Assembly (NCBI GenBank): GCA_910587405.1
Contig: CAJUKS010000004.1
Coordinates: 62,001 to 126,000 of the forward strand
Source of the DNA: an uncultured Alphaproteobacteria bacterium
Lineage (GTDB): Bacteria > Pseudomonadota > Alphaproteobacteria > RF32 > CAG-239
DNA: 64,000 bases
Reading direction: 5' to 3'
A program made the translations under genes and the position numbers. Positions 8,681-17,725 of this stretch are shown here, one piece after another (positions within the stretch are counted from its first letter, which is position 1; every line of letters starts with the position of its first letter). The notes below the pieces were generated by a model that was not told where the DNA came from, made no database searches, and saw nothing but the letters and a program-made list of their open reading frames with translations.

Positions 8681-9301
8681 ATGTTGAAAAAAATGCTGGC
8701 CGGTGCTTCGGCAATAGTTTTGGGGATGGTTGTAGCATCTGACGCTATGGCTGAATGCGACGGTATTTATCTGGGTATCCGCGGCGGTGTTGCCGAACCG
8801 GATATCGGTGCCAAACATACGACCGGTGACCGTCTCGATATTGATGATAACCTGTTCATGCTGAGCGGCGCAATCGGCTACCGTTACACTTACTTCCGTG
8901 CCGAATTCGAATATATCTGGCGTGACAAGAGCGAAGACTCCGAAACGCTGCGGATTCCGATGGAAGGCCGTCCGGACATCGTTTCGACCAGTACGGCGAC
9001 TTTCGATTACGACTCGTACATGTTCAACGTCTATTACGACTTTTCTCCCTACACCTGGTTCACTCCCTATGTTCAGGCCGGTATCGGTGTAACCAACATG
9101 GAATACAAATTTACTTATGATACAGGTAAAGACAGTTACAAAGAACATAACTTCACTTGGGTACTCGGCGGCGGTATTTCGGCCAAGATGACCAACCGTC
9201 TGAACCTTGACGTCGGTTACCGTTATTATGACATGGGCAAAATCGGCAAAGGCAAAGTTCATAATCAGGAAATTTACGGCGGTGCCCGTTACGTTTTCTA
9301 G
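8681..9301 (+). CDS. Outer-membrane beta-barrel protein
   Basis: A 24-residue signal peptide (cleavage after ASDAMA) is followed by a 180-residue domain of alternating aromatic and polar strands. The motifs YLGIRGGVAEPD, GYRYTYFRAEFEYIW, YVQAGIGVTNMEY and LNLDVGYRYYDMG are typical of small eight-strand OmpA/opacity-type barrels (PF13505-like). The last residue is Phe (GGARYVF), the usual BAM-recognised C-terminal signature. The start is the ATG at 8681 with GAGAGG about 14 bases upstream; the longer in-frame start at 8519 lies inside the divergent gene's upstream region. A terminator hairpin follows at 9320. Function beyond a structural or adhesin-like surface role cannot be stated. Confidence 0.85.
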   Translation: MLKKMLAGASAIVLGMVVASDAMAECDGIYLGIRGGVAEPDIGAKHTTGDRLDIDDNLFMLSGAIGYRYTYFRAEFEYIWRDKSEDSETLRIPMEGRPDIVSTSTATFDYDSYMFNVYYDFSPYTWFTPYVQAGIGVTNMEYKFTYDTGKDSYKEHNFTWVLGGGISAKMTNRLNLDVGYRYYDMGKIGKGKVHNQEIYGGARYVF

Positions 9302-9319
9302 GTTGATCCGCTTTCAACA

Positions 9320-9347
9320 AAAAGCTCCGAAATCTTTCGGAGCTTTT
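9320..9347 (+). terminator. Terminator between the barrel gene and the hydrolase
   Basis: The stem aaaagctccgaaa / tttcggagctttt with a short loop and flanking A/T runs ends the barrel gene. It may also end the convergent hydrolase gene. Confidence 0.75.
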
Positions 9348-9403
9348 TGCTTTCCGGCAAATGAGTTCTCATCCGACGGAACAACCCGTTTTCGCAACCA
9401 TCC

Positions 9404-10213
9404 TCAATTAAAACGATTCGTCAACCACTCCAGCATAATCCGATGATTGGCCTCATCAAAAAACAAACGGTTGTGATCCACCTGTTCAGCCAGTCGGAAT
9501 TGCTTGTCAGCCGACGGCGCCAACTCAAACAACTCGCGGCCGTGATGCGGCGGAATCAGACGGTCACGGCTTCCGTGCACAATCAACAACGGCCCTTTGT
9601 AAGCGGCAACGAACTTATCCGACTCCAGATGCCGGGTCAGAACCCAACCGGCCAGCGGAATCTTTTTTTCTGTCACTTCACGATACAGGGAACGGAAAGG
9701 AGCGGCCAAAATCAATCCGTCGGGAGAACGAAGCCCGGCAACGGCCGAAGCGGGGGCCGTCCCCATTGAATAGCCGAATACGACTATCCCGTTATGCCCC
9801 GGTTGCTTTTGAAGATAATCAAAAGCGGCCACAGCATCGGCATACATATTATCCTCGCTCAGTTCGCCGCCGCTGTGGGCAAAACCGCGATATTCGGGCA
9901 TCAACACCGAATAACCGGCCTTGCGGTATGCCTCCATCCGAGGCGCAAAAGTTGCAATCTGCCCCGCATTGCCGTGAAAAAACAAAATGGCCGGTTTATC
10001 GGGTTCACCTTCGGCATACCATGCCATAACCATACGCCCGTCCGCCGTTACCAAAGGTTGTTCCCTGAACGCCGGCACCCCCGCGCTCTGCGGTCCCACA
10101 TAAAACTTATCGGGAAAAAAGATCAGATAATCTTGCACGGCGTATAAACAAATCACGTATATGCCCGCAAAAACAACCGCCGCCGCTCCCCATCGCGCTA
10201 TTTTTTTCAACAT
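9404..10213 (-). CDS. Alpha/beta hydrolase, membrane-anchored
   Basis: This 269-residue protein has an N-terminal hydrophobic anchor (about 8-28) and an alpha/beta hydrolase domain. The oxyanion segment is LFFHGNAGQ (about 78-86). The nucleophile elbow is GYSMGT, with Ser near 148. IVHGSRDRLIPP carries the acid Asp and VDHNRLF the likely catalytic His. It resembles the Bem46/ABHD13-like group with conserved EYRGFAHSGG. The active site would face the periplasm or sit at the membrane; the substrate is not predictable. It stands alone and is divergent from the flavoprotein gene. Confidence 0.82.
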   Translation of the reverse strand: MLKKIARWGAAAVVFAGIYVICLYAVQDYLIFFPDKFYVGPQSAGVPAFREQPLVTADGRMVMAWYAEGEPDKPAILFFHGNAGQIATFAPRMEAYRKAGYSVLMPEYRGFAHSGGELSEDNMYADAVAAFDYLQKQPGHNGIVVFGYSMGTAPASAVAGLRSPDGLILAAPFRSLYREVTEKKIPLAGWVLTRHLESDKFVAAYKGPLLIVHGSRDRLIPPHHGRELFELAPSADKQFRLAEQVDHNRLFFDEANHRIMLEWLTNRFN

Positions 10214-10298
10214 TTTTCATCTCCGCCAGAAAAAACTTGACTTACCCCCATGGTAATGGCGTAGATTATAAACATCAATTAATTTCGGATAAGTTAAA

Positions 10299-11480
10299 AT
10301 GACTAACAAAAATCTATATCTGAGCCGTCCGCAGCTGATTGCCGAACTCGGACGCTGCCTTGCCTGCAAAACCAAACCCTGCATGAATGCCTGTCCGGTT
10401 AACTGCAATCCGCAGGAATTCATCGCCAAAGCAATCCAAAACGATTTTGACGGCGCCGTGGAAGCCATCACCCGCAACAACCCGATGGGACAAACCTGCG
10501 GCCTGATTTGTCCCGACAAATTTTGCATGCGCGCCTGCACCCGTTCCAACATCGACTTCCCGATCAACATCCCACGGGTTCAGGCCACCATTTTGGAAAA
10601 ATACCGCACCCCTCAAAACGCCGCTCATCCCAAACAGCCGGCCAACGGCAAAAAAATTGCCGTCGTCGGTGCCGGACCGGCCGGCATTGCCGCCGCTTCC
10701 GAACTATCCAGGCTCGGTTACCATATCGTTCTGTTTGAAGGATTTGAAAAAATCGGCGGCGCCCTCAACCTGATCCCCGACAACCGGCTGCCGTTTGAAG
10801 TCATCGGCAAAGACTGGAGTTTTGTCAATGACCCGGATATGATTGAACTGCATTTAAACAGCTTTGTTGAAAATCCGTCTGCCTTGCTTGAGCAGAATTT
10901 TGACGGGGTCATCATTGCCTCCGGCGAGCCCGACAGTATTGATCTCGGCATTGAAGGCGAACAACACACGCTTTCTTATCTCGAATATTTGCGCTATCCC
11001 GCCAAATATGCCGCTTCCGGCAACGTTGCCGTCATCGGCGGCGGCGCGGTTGCCGTCGACTGTGCCCTGACGGCGGTTCAAAACGGTGCCGAAAATGTCG
11101 AAATGTTTGTCCGCCGCCGTGTTTCCGATATGCGGATCACCGGAGAAGAGCGCCACGCATTGCTTGAAGCCGGCATTGATCTGACCACGATGACCAGAAT
11201 AAAGAAAATCGGCACCGACTGCAATTTCATCACTCTCTACACCAGTAAAAACCGCTTTAATCAGGGCAAACTGGAAGAAATTCCCGACACCACCATTGCC
11301 CGACCCGGCTTCAGTTTGGTCATTAAAGCGATCGGCAGTTCTTCGGAACGTCGCTGCGATTCCGAACGCGTGATCGCCGCCGGCGACTGCAAACACGGCG
11401 GTTCGACAATTGTCGAGGCGCTGGCTTCCGGACTCGAAGCCGCCCGCACTCTTCACCAACGACTGTCCGCACAGAACTAA
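10299..11480 (+). CDS. GltD-like NAD(P)H-dependent FAD/Fe-S oxidoreductase
   Basis: This 393-residue protein has the architecture of the glutamate synthase small subunit and related electron-input subunits. Two Cys clusters come first (CLACKTKPCMNACPVNC at 20-36 and CGLICPDKFCMRAC near 67-80) for [4Fe-4S] centres. They are followed by an FAD-binding GAGPAG (about 126) and an NAD(P)H-binding GGGAVAVDCA (about 247), and the chain ends with AAGDCKHGG and an FAD-binding tail. It is shorter than GltD (about 470), and no gltB or dihydropyrimidine dehydrogenase partner is near. The acceptor protein is therefore unknown. It may form an operon with the WYL regulator 14 bp downstream. Confidence 0.83.
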   Translation: MTNKNLYLSRPQLIAELGRCLACKTKPCMNACPVNCNPQEFIAKAIQNDFDGAVEAITRNNPMGQTCGLICPDKFCMRACTRSNIDFPINIPRVQATILEKYRTPQNAAHPKQPANGKKIAVVGAGPAGIAAASELSRLGYHIVLFEGFEKIGGALNLIPDNRLPFEVIGKDWSFVNDPDMIELHLNSFVENPSALLEQNFDGVIIASGEPDSIDLGIEGEQHTLSYLEYLRYPAKYAASGNVAVIGGGAVAVDCALTAVQNGAENVEMFVRRRVSDMRITGEERHALLEAGIDLTTMTRIKKIGTDCNFITLYTSKNRFNQGKLEEIPDTTIARPGFSLVIKAIGSSSERRCDSERVIAAGDCKHGGSTIVEALASGLEAARTLHQRLSAQN

Positions 11481-11494
11481 CAAAGGAAACCGGC

Positions 11495-12460
11495 ATGGCG
11501 TATGAAAAAATGCATCATCTTTTGGAACTGGCCATCCGTATGCAATCGGACACCGAGGGTGTTGCCGTTGCGGATATTTGTCGGCAATTCGGCATTTCAC
11601 GCCGCACCGCCGAACGTATGCTCGAATTTTTGCGCCGAAAATTTCCGCAATTGAGCGAAACTACCGGTGAAAAGGGAATCAAACGCTGGCGGCTGCCCTC
11701 CGGAACCCTAAAAAACTACATTAACTTTTCCGCCGACGAGATTTCGGCCTTGCAAAACGCGCTTCGGCTGATGGAACAATCCCAGCTTGAGGGACAGTCC
11801 CGCCTCCTGAATTCGCTTCTTCACAAGCTGAAAGCGCTGATGGAACCGGAAACATTGTATCGTATCGAAGCCGATACCGACATTATGAATGTTTCCGAGG
11901 GCTATGCTTTTCGCCCGCTGCGACGGCTGAGCATCAATCCCCGCCATATCGATTTGCTGCGTCACGCCGTCACCGCCTGCCGCAAGATCCGCATACGATA
12001 CAACTCCGCCAGCGGCAACCGCAACTGGCGAACCCTGCACCCGTACGCTTTTATTTACGATAAAAAGCATTATCTTATTGCCTATGCGGAAAAGCACCGC
12101 GATTTTCGTTGTTTTAATCTCGAAAATATTCTCGAATTGAAAGAAAGCGATGATTATTTTATCCGCAAACCGGATTTTGACTTGCAAAAATATTGCAGTG
12201 AAAATTTCGGCGTTTTCCGCGATGCACCTTTTGAGGTGGAATGGCTTTTTGACGCCTACGGCGCCGCAAAAGCCAAAAGCTATCTTTTCCATCCCGGCCA
12301 GACGATGACTGAAAACGCCGACGGCAGCCTGACCGTCTGTTTCAAAGCCGGCGGCATATTGGAAATGGACCGCCATCTTTACAGCTGGGGCAAACACGTC
12401 CGGGTAATTAAACCGCAAAACTGGCAACAAATGGTTGAAGAGGTCAAACAACATGTCTGA
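11495..12460 (+). CDS. WYL-domain transcriptional regulator
   Basis: The 321-residue protein has an N-terminal winged helix-turn-helix (ICRQFGISRRTAERMLEFLR, about 27-46). The WYL ligand-sensing domain contains KIRIRYNSASG, LHPYAFIYDKKHYLIAY and the FNLENI element, followed by a C-terminal WCX region. Such proteins bind nucleotides or nucleic acid and regulate DNA-damage, tRNA or defence genes. It lies between a GltD-like gene and cca, with a 14-bp gap before it and about 40 bp after it, so it may be co-transcribed with both. No operator could be identified. Confidence 0.85.
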   Translation: MAYEKMHHLLELAIRMQSDTEGVAVADICRQFGISRRTAERMLEFLRRKFPQLSETTGEKGIKRWRLPSGTLKNYINFSADEISALQNALRLMEQSQLEGQSRLLNSLLHKLKALMEPETLYRIEADTDIMNVSEGYAFRPLRRLSINPRHIDLLRHAVTACRKIRIRYNSASGNRNWRTLHPYAFIYDKKHYLIAYAEKHRDFRCFNLENILELKESDDYFIRKPDFDLQKYCSENFGVFRDAPFEVEWLFDAYGAAKAKSYLFHPGQTMTENADGSLTVCFKAGGILEMDRHLYSWGKHVRVIKPQNWQQMVEEVKQHV

Positions 12461-12499
12461 AAACCGCTGCATCGATATCGCCGCCGACGGAGAGCAGCC

Positions 12500-13762
12500 A
12501 TGAAAATATATCAAGTGGGCGGATGCGTCCGCGATCGGTTGCGCGGACAACAGCCGCAAGACTACGACCATGTGGTGGTCGGTTCTTCGCCCGCCGAAAT
12601 GCTTGAACAGGGTTTTATTCGGGTCGGGCGCGATTTCCCGGTTTTTCTTCATCCCGAAACCAAACAGGAATATGCGTTGGCGCGCAAAGAAATCAAAACC
12701 GGCAGCCGTCACACCGATTTCAGGTTTATTTTCGATCCTTCGGTAACTTTGGAAGAAGATCTGGAACGGCGCGATTTTACCTGTAACGCGCTGGCGTTCG
12801 ATCCCCAAACCGGAGAAATCATTGATCCTTTCGGCGGCACCGACGATATAAAAAAGCGCATCTTACGGCATATTCACCGCGAACATTTTCAGGAAGACCC
12901 GTTGCGCATTTTGCGCTTGTGCCGTTTTGCCGCTCAGCTCGATTATGCCCCGGCGCCGGAAACCATGGAACTGGTTACAAAAATGACGGCCGGCGGCATG
13001 CTTGATCACCTCACCCCCGAAAGAGTCTGGAAAGAATTGGAAAAAGCGCTCCGCTTCCCCGATTTTCCGCAATTTATCCGCGTCGCCCGTCAATGCGGCG
13101 CCCTCAAAACGATTCTGCCCGAGGTCGAAAAGCTCTGGCAAACGCCCGAACGCACCGATTATCACCCCGAAGGCAACAGCGGCGAGCACACCGTGATGAC
13201 TCTGGAACAAGCCGCAAATGCCAACGCCATGGTCCGTTTTGCCCTTTTGCTGCACGATATCGGCAAAACCGTTACTCCGGCCGAGATTCTTCCCTCGCAC
13301 CACAATCATGAACAAAACGGTTTGCCGCTGATTCGACAGATCTGCAAACGCCTGCGCATTCCCAACCATTACCGCGATTTTGCCCTTATCGCCTGCCGTC
13401 TCCATATGAAACTTTGCAAAGTTCCCGTAATGCGTGTGGGCACGCTGGTTGACTTCTGCGAAGACCTGGTCTGCCGCGGCGTATCGCATATGGACAATTA
13501 TATTGAAGTCTGCCGCGCCGATATGCACGGCTGTAAACGCCGTATTTCTCCCGAAGAAGATGCCGTTTTCGAACAAAATGCCGCTTTGCTGCGGCAAATC
13601 GGCAAATTTTTGGCCGACGTCCGCGCCGCCGATATGCCCGGCTATTCCTCCCTGCCCAAAGACCACCGTTTCGGCGAGCTTTACAGACAGTACCGAATCC
13701 GGCGGGTCCGCGAGTTTTTGACCGGTCTGCAACCGCAGACCGGTACGTTGCCGTTATCTTAA
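12500..13762 (+). CDS. cca: tRNA nucleotidyltransferase (CCA-adding)
   Basis: This enzyme adds or repairs the 3' CCA of tRNAs. The class II nucleotidyltransferase head begins VGGCVRDRLRG with the metal-binding pair in DYDHV. The RRDFTCNALAFD and EDPLRILRLCRFAAQ motifs follow. The tail carries an HD phosphohydrolase domain (LLHDIGK near residue 254, HHNHEQNG), as in the gammaproteobacterial-type bifunctional Cca. Length 420 matches. Its last four bases overlap the end of the convergent protease gene, and there is no obvious terminator between them. Confidence 0.95.
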   Translation: MKIYQVGGCVRDRLRGQQPQDYDHVVVGSSPAEMLEQGFIRVGRDFPVFLHPETKQEYALARKEIKTGSRHTDFRFIFDPSVTLEEDLERRDFTCNALAFDPQTGEIIDPFGGTDDIKKRILRHIHREHFQEDPLRILRLCRFAAQLDYAPAPETMELVTKMTAGGMLDHLTPERVWKELEKALRFPDFPQFIRVARQCGALKTILPEVEKLWQTPERTDYHPEGNSGEHTVMTLEQAANANAMVRFALLLHDIGKTVTPAEILPSHHNHEQNGLPLIRQICKRLRIPNHYRDFALIACRLHMKLCKVPVMRVGTLVDFCEDLVCRGVSHMDNYIEVCRADMHGCKRRISPEEDAVFEQNAALLRQIGKFLADVRAADMPGYSSLPKDHRFGELYRQYRIRRVREFLTGLQPQTGTLPLS

Positions 13763-16695
13763 TTAAAAGTCCAGTTAAACCCAAGCATCAGCCGATAATC
13801 GGTTTCGGCGTTCTTTTGATGATCCGGGTTAAGACGCATGTCAAATTCGGCTTTGAAATTCATATCCTCATTGATTTCGCGGGCATGATAAAGGGCAAAT
13901 TTGTACTCGCGCGCCTCCGGTTTCAAACTGGCCGAAAACTGTTCCCGATAAACCCGGTCGGAATAATTGTCACGGCCGGCCGGCAGATTGAAGCGGGCAC
14001 TGCCGCTGTAAATCCGCAACGGCGACGATATCTGCAACCCGACCACATCGGTTTTATTGTAACGGTAATGACCGTCCAAGGCAAAACTGTCGCTGGCGAG
14101 ACGACTCGTCTGCATCAGGTTGGAAGCTAAACGGCCGCCGTCGGTCCATCCCTGATAATAAGCGCCGCTCAAAAACAAATTGCGCAACGGCGACCAGCTC
14201 AGTTTCAAACCGGCATAATAAGTGTTGGAATCGCCGAAGTCAAACCCGCCGGTACCGTTCAAACCAAGCAAGGCGCTGTCTTCGTACAGCACCCCGCTCA
14301 TCGCGGTAACCGTCAGCCGATCGGTCGCCTGAAACGACACCGCAGAATCGAAAGCATAGGCCCGGTTGTCAAAATCACGGTCATTTTCATCGCGGCTGCC
14401 GTCGTACAAACCGTTTTCACCGGTCGAGAACCCCATCGTGATGCCGAGCGAGGAAACCGGATTGTAACGATTGTAAACACCATAAGCCGCATTCATGGCC
14501 AAAAACGGGTTGGAGAGCGTTTTATCAAAATAGTTTTGATGATTGTAGGCGGTATTTTCGGTATAATAGAAACCGGTGGTATTTTGATTTCCCGTATATT
14601 CGACTTCCATCGTCCCCAAACCGCCGGTCGAAGTCTTCATCACCGCCGGCGCATATGCAAAGGCCAGATTTCCGCTCGAGCGAACGGTCTGTTTGGGCTG
14701 ATAGCGCGAAAAGGCGTACAGATCGTTCTTAAAATTGCGGTCATTGTTATGGGTGGCACTGACAAACGACGCCATCGGCATCGCAAACGGACGTTTATAT
14801 TTGTCAAATACGGTAACCGAACGCGGCATTTTGGCCATCATCGCACTTTTGAAAACCGCCGGCACCGTCATCGTGGTAGCCTTTGCCAGCACACTGGCGC
14901 CGTTGACGGATTCTCCGGTCGGAACCTCAACATCGCCCTGAGGCCGCGTCGCCGCCCCGAGATTGAGCTGCCCGTGTCCGTAAATCTCATCGACACCCGG
15001 CGCTCCCAAATCGTCGGCGGTTTCAAAAATCAACTGCACCACTTCCTGCGGCGTCATATAAGGATAAGCCCCCATCAAAAAGGCAATGCTTCCGGTCACC
15101 ACCGGCGCCGCCATCGAAGTGCCGTCCTTAATGCCGTAACCGCCGGTCACCGAAGACATGATATCTGTTCCCGGCGCGGCAATACAATAGTCTTTCGCCG
15201 CCCCGCAGGCGTTGGAATAATCTGCCAGTTCCAGCGTTCCTTCCGATGCCGAAGAGCCGAGGGCAACCACGGTTACAAATAAATTTTTCAAAGAATCTTT
15301 AAATTCGTCCAGCAACGGAATGCCGTTCATAATCCCCGGCTGTTCATAACTTTCGTTACCGGCCGAAAAAACAAAAACCACCTGGCTGTCCGCCTGATAA
15401 CGGGCAGCTTCCAGCGCGTCCTTGATCGCCGACGCATGTTGTTTGATTGTCGAAGCGTTATAGACGTCGTTGGCATCGATACCCAAACTGAAGTTAATCA
15501 CTTTAGCGCCGTCGCTGATCAGTTCCTCAACCGGTACATCCATCGGCGACATCATATCCCAACGGGCCGCAATCAGTTGCGCATTTTCAAACGCCACGCC
15601 GTGCATATAATTGCCGTCCCGGTTAGCGGCGATAATCCCGGCAACGTGAGTTCCGTGTTGTTGCGACGGATCGCTTCCCGGATAAAATCCGGTCGAGCTT
15701 TGCGACAATCTCTCCCAGTCGTAACCGTCTTCATATTTGGAAGCCCAGGCATCATATTTCGCCTTGCTGCCGTCATCAATCCGGGTCAGATAAACATCAT
15801 CTTCGCTGGTAACCAGATAAGTGACGTTTTGATAAGTGGTGTCGCCGACTTTATACGAACTTGCCCACTTCCAGCAATTGACCGAATTGCCGCTTTTTGA
15901 ACAGGGACCATAGTCAAAATTGTGCCCGGTGATCGATTTTCCCGCAAATTCGGGATGAGCGCCGTACACGCCGCTGTCGACGATACCGACTTTTACCGGT
16001 GCCAAACCGGATTTGAGACCGCCGGTGCCGTTTGCGGTGTAAAAACGCGCATAAGCTTCCGCGGCATTGATATGACGGAGAAAACCGCCGTCGTTGTATT
16101 CGGCGTTTTTAAAATAATCGGCGTTTAACGGCTGGTCTTCGCCGGGATCGGGCTCGCCTTCGCCGCCGCCTTCAATAACGCCGCCGCCCTCGCCACTGCC
16201 ACCGCCTTCGCCGCCGCCCGGACCGGAACCGCCCCCTTCACCGCCGCCGCTGCCGGAGTTTCCGCCGTTGCTGCCGCCACCACCGCCACCGCCGCCGCTG
16301 GCCGCAATCGCAACGCCTCCGCCGATCAAAACCGCGGCGCCGAGATATGTGGTCGGGCCGACTTCCCAGACAAATTTATCGGAACGGACAGGATGCGCTG
16401 CCGCCTCAAGCCTTTTAACACAAGGGTGGCCGGGATTGGCGCCTGCCTGCCGAAGCAGGGCATAAGCATTGCGGTCCTTGCGCACAATGGCGGTACAAAG
16501 CGCCGTATTGCCTTTGGCATCGGTTGCATCCAGAGAATAGCCGTTGCGTTTCAGGCGTTCAAGCGCCAACTTGTTGCCGAACCGCGCATGATTATATATT
16601 GAAGCAGACAAGGCTTCGGTATCAATCGCGGCATATGCCGTGTGCGCGACACATACGGCAATGGCGGCCATTTCCAGCAATTTACGAATTTTCAT
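13759..16695 (-). CDS. Secreted ankyrin / subtilisin (S8) protease with C-terminal barrel-like domain
   Basis: The 978-residue protein starts at 16695, where GGGGAA precedes the ATG. Layout: signal peptide to about 22; an ankyrin-like helical stretch (about 30-95, with DAKGNTALCTAIVRKD); a hydrophobic segment (118-133); a Gly-rich linker (134-180). A subtilisin domain follows, with Asp240 (GIVDSG), His347 (QQHGTHVAG), oxyanion Asn448 (SAGNES) and Ser527 (DGTSMAAP). The last 350 residues are rich in alternating aromatic strands, ending MLGFNWTFN, and probably form an autotransporter-like beta-barrel. This is a surface or self-translocating serine protease. The ankyrin module ahead of a Gly linker is unusual for this family. 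Barrel identity is inferred from composition, not from a recognised motif. Confidence 0.85.
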   Translation of the reverse strand: MKIRKLLEMAAIAVCVAHTAYAAIDTEALSASIYNHARFGNKLALERLKRNGYSLDATDAKGNTALCTAIVRKDRNAYALLRQAGANPGHPCVKRLEAAAHPVRSDKFVWEVGPTTYLGAAVLIGGGVAIAASGGGGGGGGSNGGNSGSGGGEGGGSGPGGGEGGGSGEGGGVIEGGGEGEPDPGEDQPLNADYFKNAEYNDGGFLRHINAAEAYARFYTANGTGGLKSGLAPVKVGIVDSGVYGAHPEFAGKSITGHNFDYGPCSKSGNSVNCWKWASSYKVGDTTYQNVTYLVTSEDDVYLTRIDDGSKAKYDAWASKYEDGYDWERLSQSSTGFYPGSDPSQQHGTHVAGIIAANRDGNYMHGVAFENAQLIAARWDMMSPMDVPVEELISDGAKVINFSLGIDANDVYNASTIKQHASAIKDALEAARYQADSQVVFVFSAGNESYEQPGIMNGIPLLDEFKDSLKNLFVTVVALGSSASEGTLELADYSNACGAAKDYCIAAPGTDIMSSVTGGYGIKDGTSMAAPVVTGSIAFLMGAYPYMTPQEVVQLIFETADDLGAPGVDEIYGHGQLNLGAATRPQGDVEVPTGESVNGASVLAKATTMTVPAVFKSAMMAKMPRSVTVFDKYKRPFAMPMASFVSATHNNDRNFKNDLYAFSRYQPKQTVRSSGNLAFAYAPAVMKTSTGGLGTMEVEYTGNQNTTGFYYTENTAYNHQNYFDKTLSNPFLAMNAAYGVYNRYNPVSSLGITMGFSTGENGLYDGSRDENDRDFDNRAYAFDSAVSFQATDRLTVTAMSGVLYEDSALLGLNGTGGFDFGDSNTYYAGLKLSWSPLRNLFLSGAYYQGWTDGGRLASNLMQTSRLASDSFALDGHYRYNKTDVVGLQISSPLRIYSGSARFNLPAGRDNYSDRVYREQFSASLKPEAREYKFALYHAREINEDMNFKAEFDMRLNPDHQKNAETDYRLMLGFNWTFN

Positions 16696-16846
16696 ACGGC
16701 ATTCCCCAACCACTAAATTGTTTAAAAACATGCTTATCATAAATGACAATCGTTAAAATGTCAAAATAATTCCCGGTTTCCGGGTAACGACGCTTTAAAT
16801 TGTCAAACCGAGAATTATATAAGGATTAATATTTTTTAAACAGAAA

Positions 16847-16874
16847 TTGACAAATTAGAAAAAAAGATTATAGT
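16847..16874 (+). promoter_or_regulatory. Sigma70-type promoter for the lipoprotein gene
   Basis: TTGACA (16847-16852) and TATAGT (16869-16874) are separated by 16 bp, in an AT-rich stretch about 60 bp upstream of the start at 16936. Confidence 0.6.
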
Positions 16875-16935
16875 AGGTTTAAATTTTTACTAATCCGTTT
16901 ATATTGCAACTATAAGTTAACGAAAGAGAAAAACC

Positions 16936-17589
16936 ATGAAAAAGTTATTTGTATTTTCCCTGCTTTTCTTTGTCGGTGCATGTGCACAGGGCTCCATCTA
17001 CAAAGGTTATGATCAGGATTGCAACAGCCATTTTTATTCCGGCAAGTCCTGCCCGACCAAAAAAGAAGTCAAAAAAGAAGACCCCAGACAGCCCGAAAAA
17101 GTTTATGTATATAAAGAAAGACCGCAGCAACGTCGCATCACATTGGTTGCCCAGCGGCCTGCTTATGTCGTTCAGCAACAGGTTCCGGTAACTGCCGTTA
17201 CGGTACCCGCTCCGGTAGCAACGGTTACCGTTCCCGTTCCGGCACCGGCTCCGGTCGTTAACGGCTGCAACGGTTGCGCCCCGGTTGTCAGACAAACTCG
17301 CGAACCGGTTGAAGTCATTTACAAAAAAGTAACTTATACCACCGTTTACGAACCGAAGACAACTTCGACCGTCTCTTATGAAAAAGAACCGGTGGTCAAC
17401 CAAAAAGTTGTCAGCACCACTCAGGTCGTTGCCCAACCGGAAGTCAAAACCGTTGTAACCACCCAGCCGCAACAGGTAAAAACCGTTGTGACCACAACCA
17501 GCAAACCGGCGGTCGAAAAAGTGTCCTACACGATTGAAAATACCCGGGCCGCTGCTCCGAGCGAACTTCTGATCGAAGAAATCAAATAA
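16936..17589 (+). CDS. Low-complexity lipoprotein, Val/Thr/Pro-rich
   Basis: This 217-residue protein has a signal peptide with a lipobox-like FVGAC (Cys16), so it is probably a lipoprotein. The mature part has two early Cys (DCNSHFYSGKSC) and then a long stretch of Val-Thr-Pro repeats with short reiterated units (TVPVPAPAP, VKTVVTT twice, VVSTTQVV). A CNGC pair lies near residue 113. No enzyme motif is visible. A periplasm-spanning or cell-wall-contacting spacer is a reasonable guess. A good promoter and a strong terminator frame it as a single-gene unit. Confidence 0.7.
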   Translation: MKKLFVFSLLFFVGACAQGSIYKGYDQDCNSHFYSGKSCPTKKEVKKEDPRQPEKVYVYKERPQQRRITLVAQRPAYVVQQQVPVTAVTVPAPVATVTVPVPAPAPVVNGCNGCAPVVRQTREPVEVIYKKVTYTTVYEPKTTSTVSYEKEPVVNQKVVSTTQVVAQPEVKTVVTTQPQQVKTVVTTTSKPAVEKVSYTIENTRAAAPSELLIEEIK

Positions 17590-17608
17590 AACTTCTTCTT
17601 TCGTGTCA

Positions 17609-17633
17609 ACCCCCGCTCCGGCGGGGGTTTTGC
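17609..17633 (+). terminator. Terminator of the Val/Thr lipoprotein gene
   Basis: The stem acccccgc / gcgggggt with loop tccg is followed by a short T run (gttttgc). Confidence 0.75.
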
Positions 17634-17725
17634 ATATCATACGCCCTTTTCTCTTTCGGCGGCCGCCTGCATTTTATTTGCTTTTTTATTTCGAAACGCT
17701 ACAATGGCGTCGAAGGAGAAAACTC

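Noticed and set aside
10299..11480. Glutamate synthase small subunit (gltD proper)
   Set aside because: It is shorter than GltD and there is no gltB; only the general architecture is supported.
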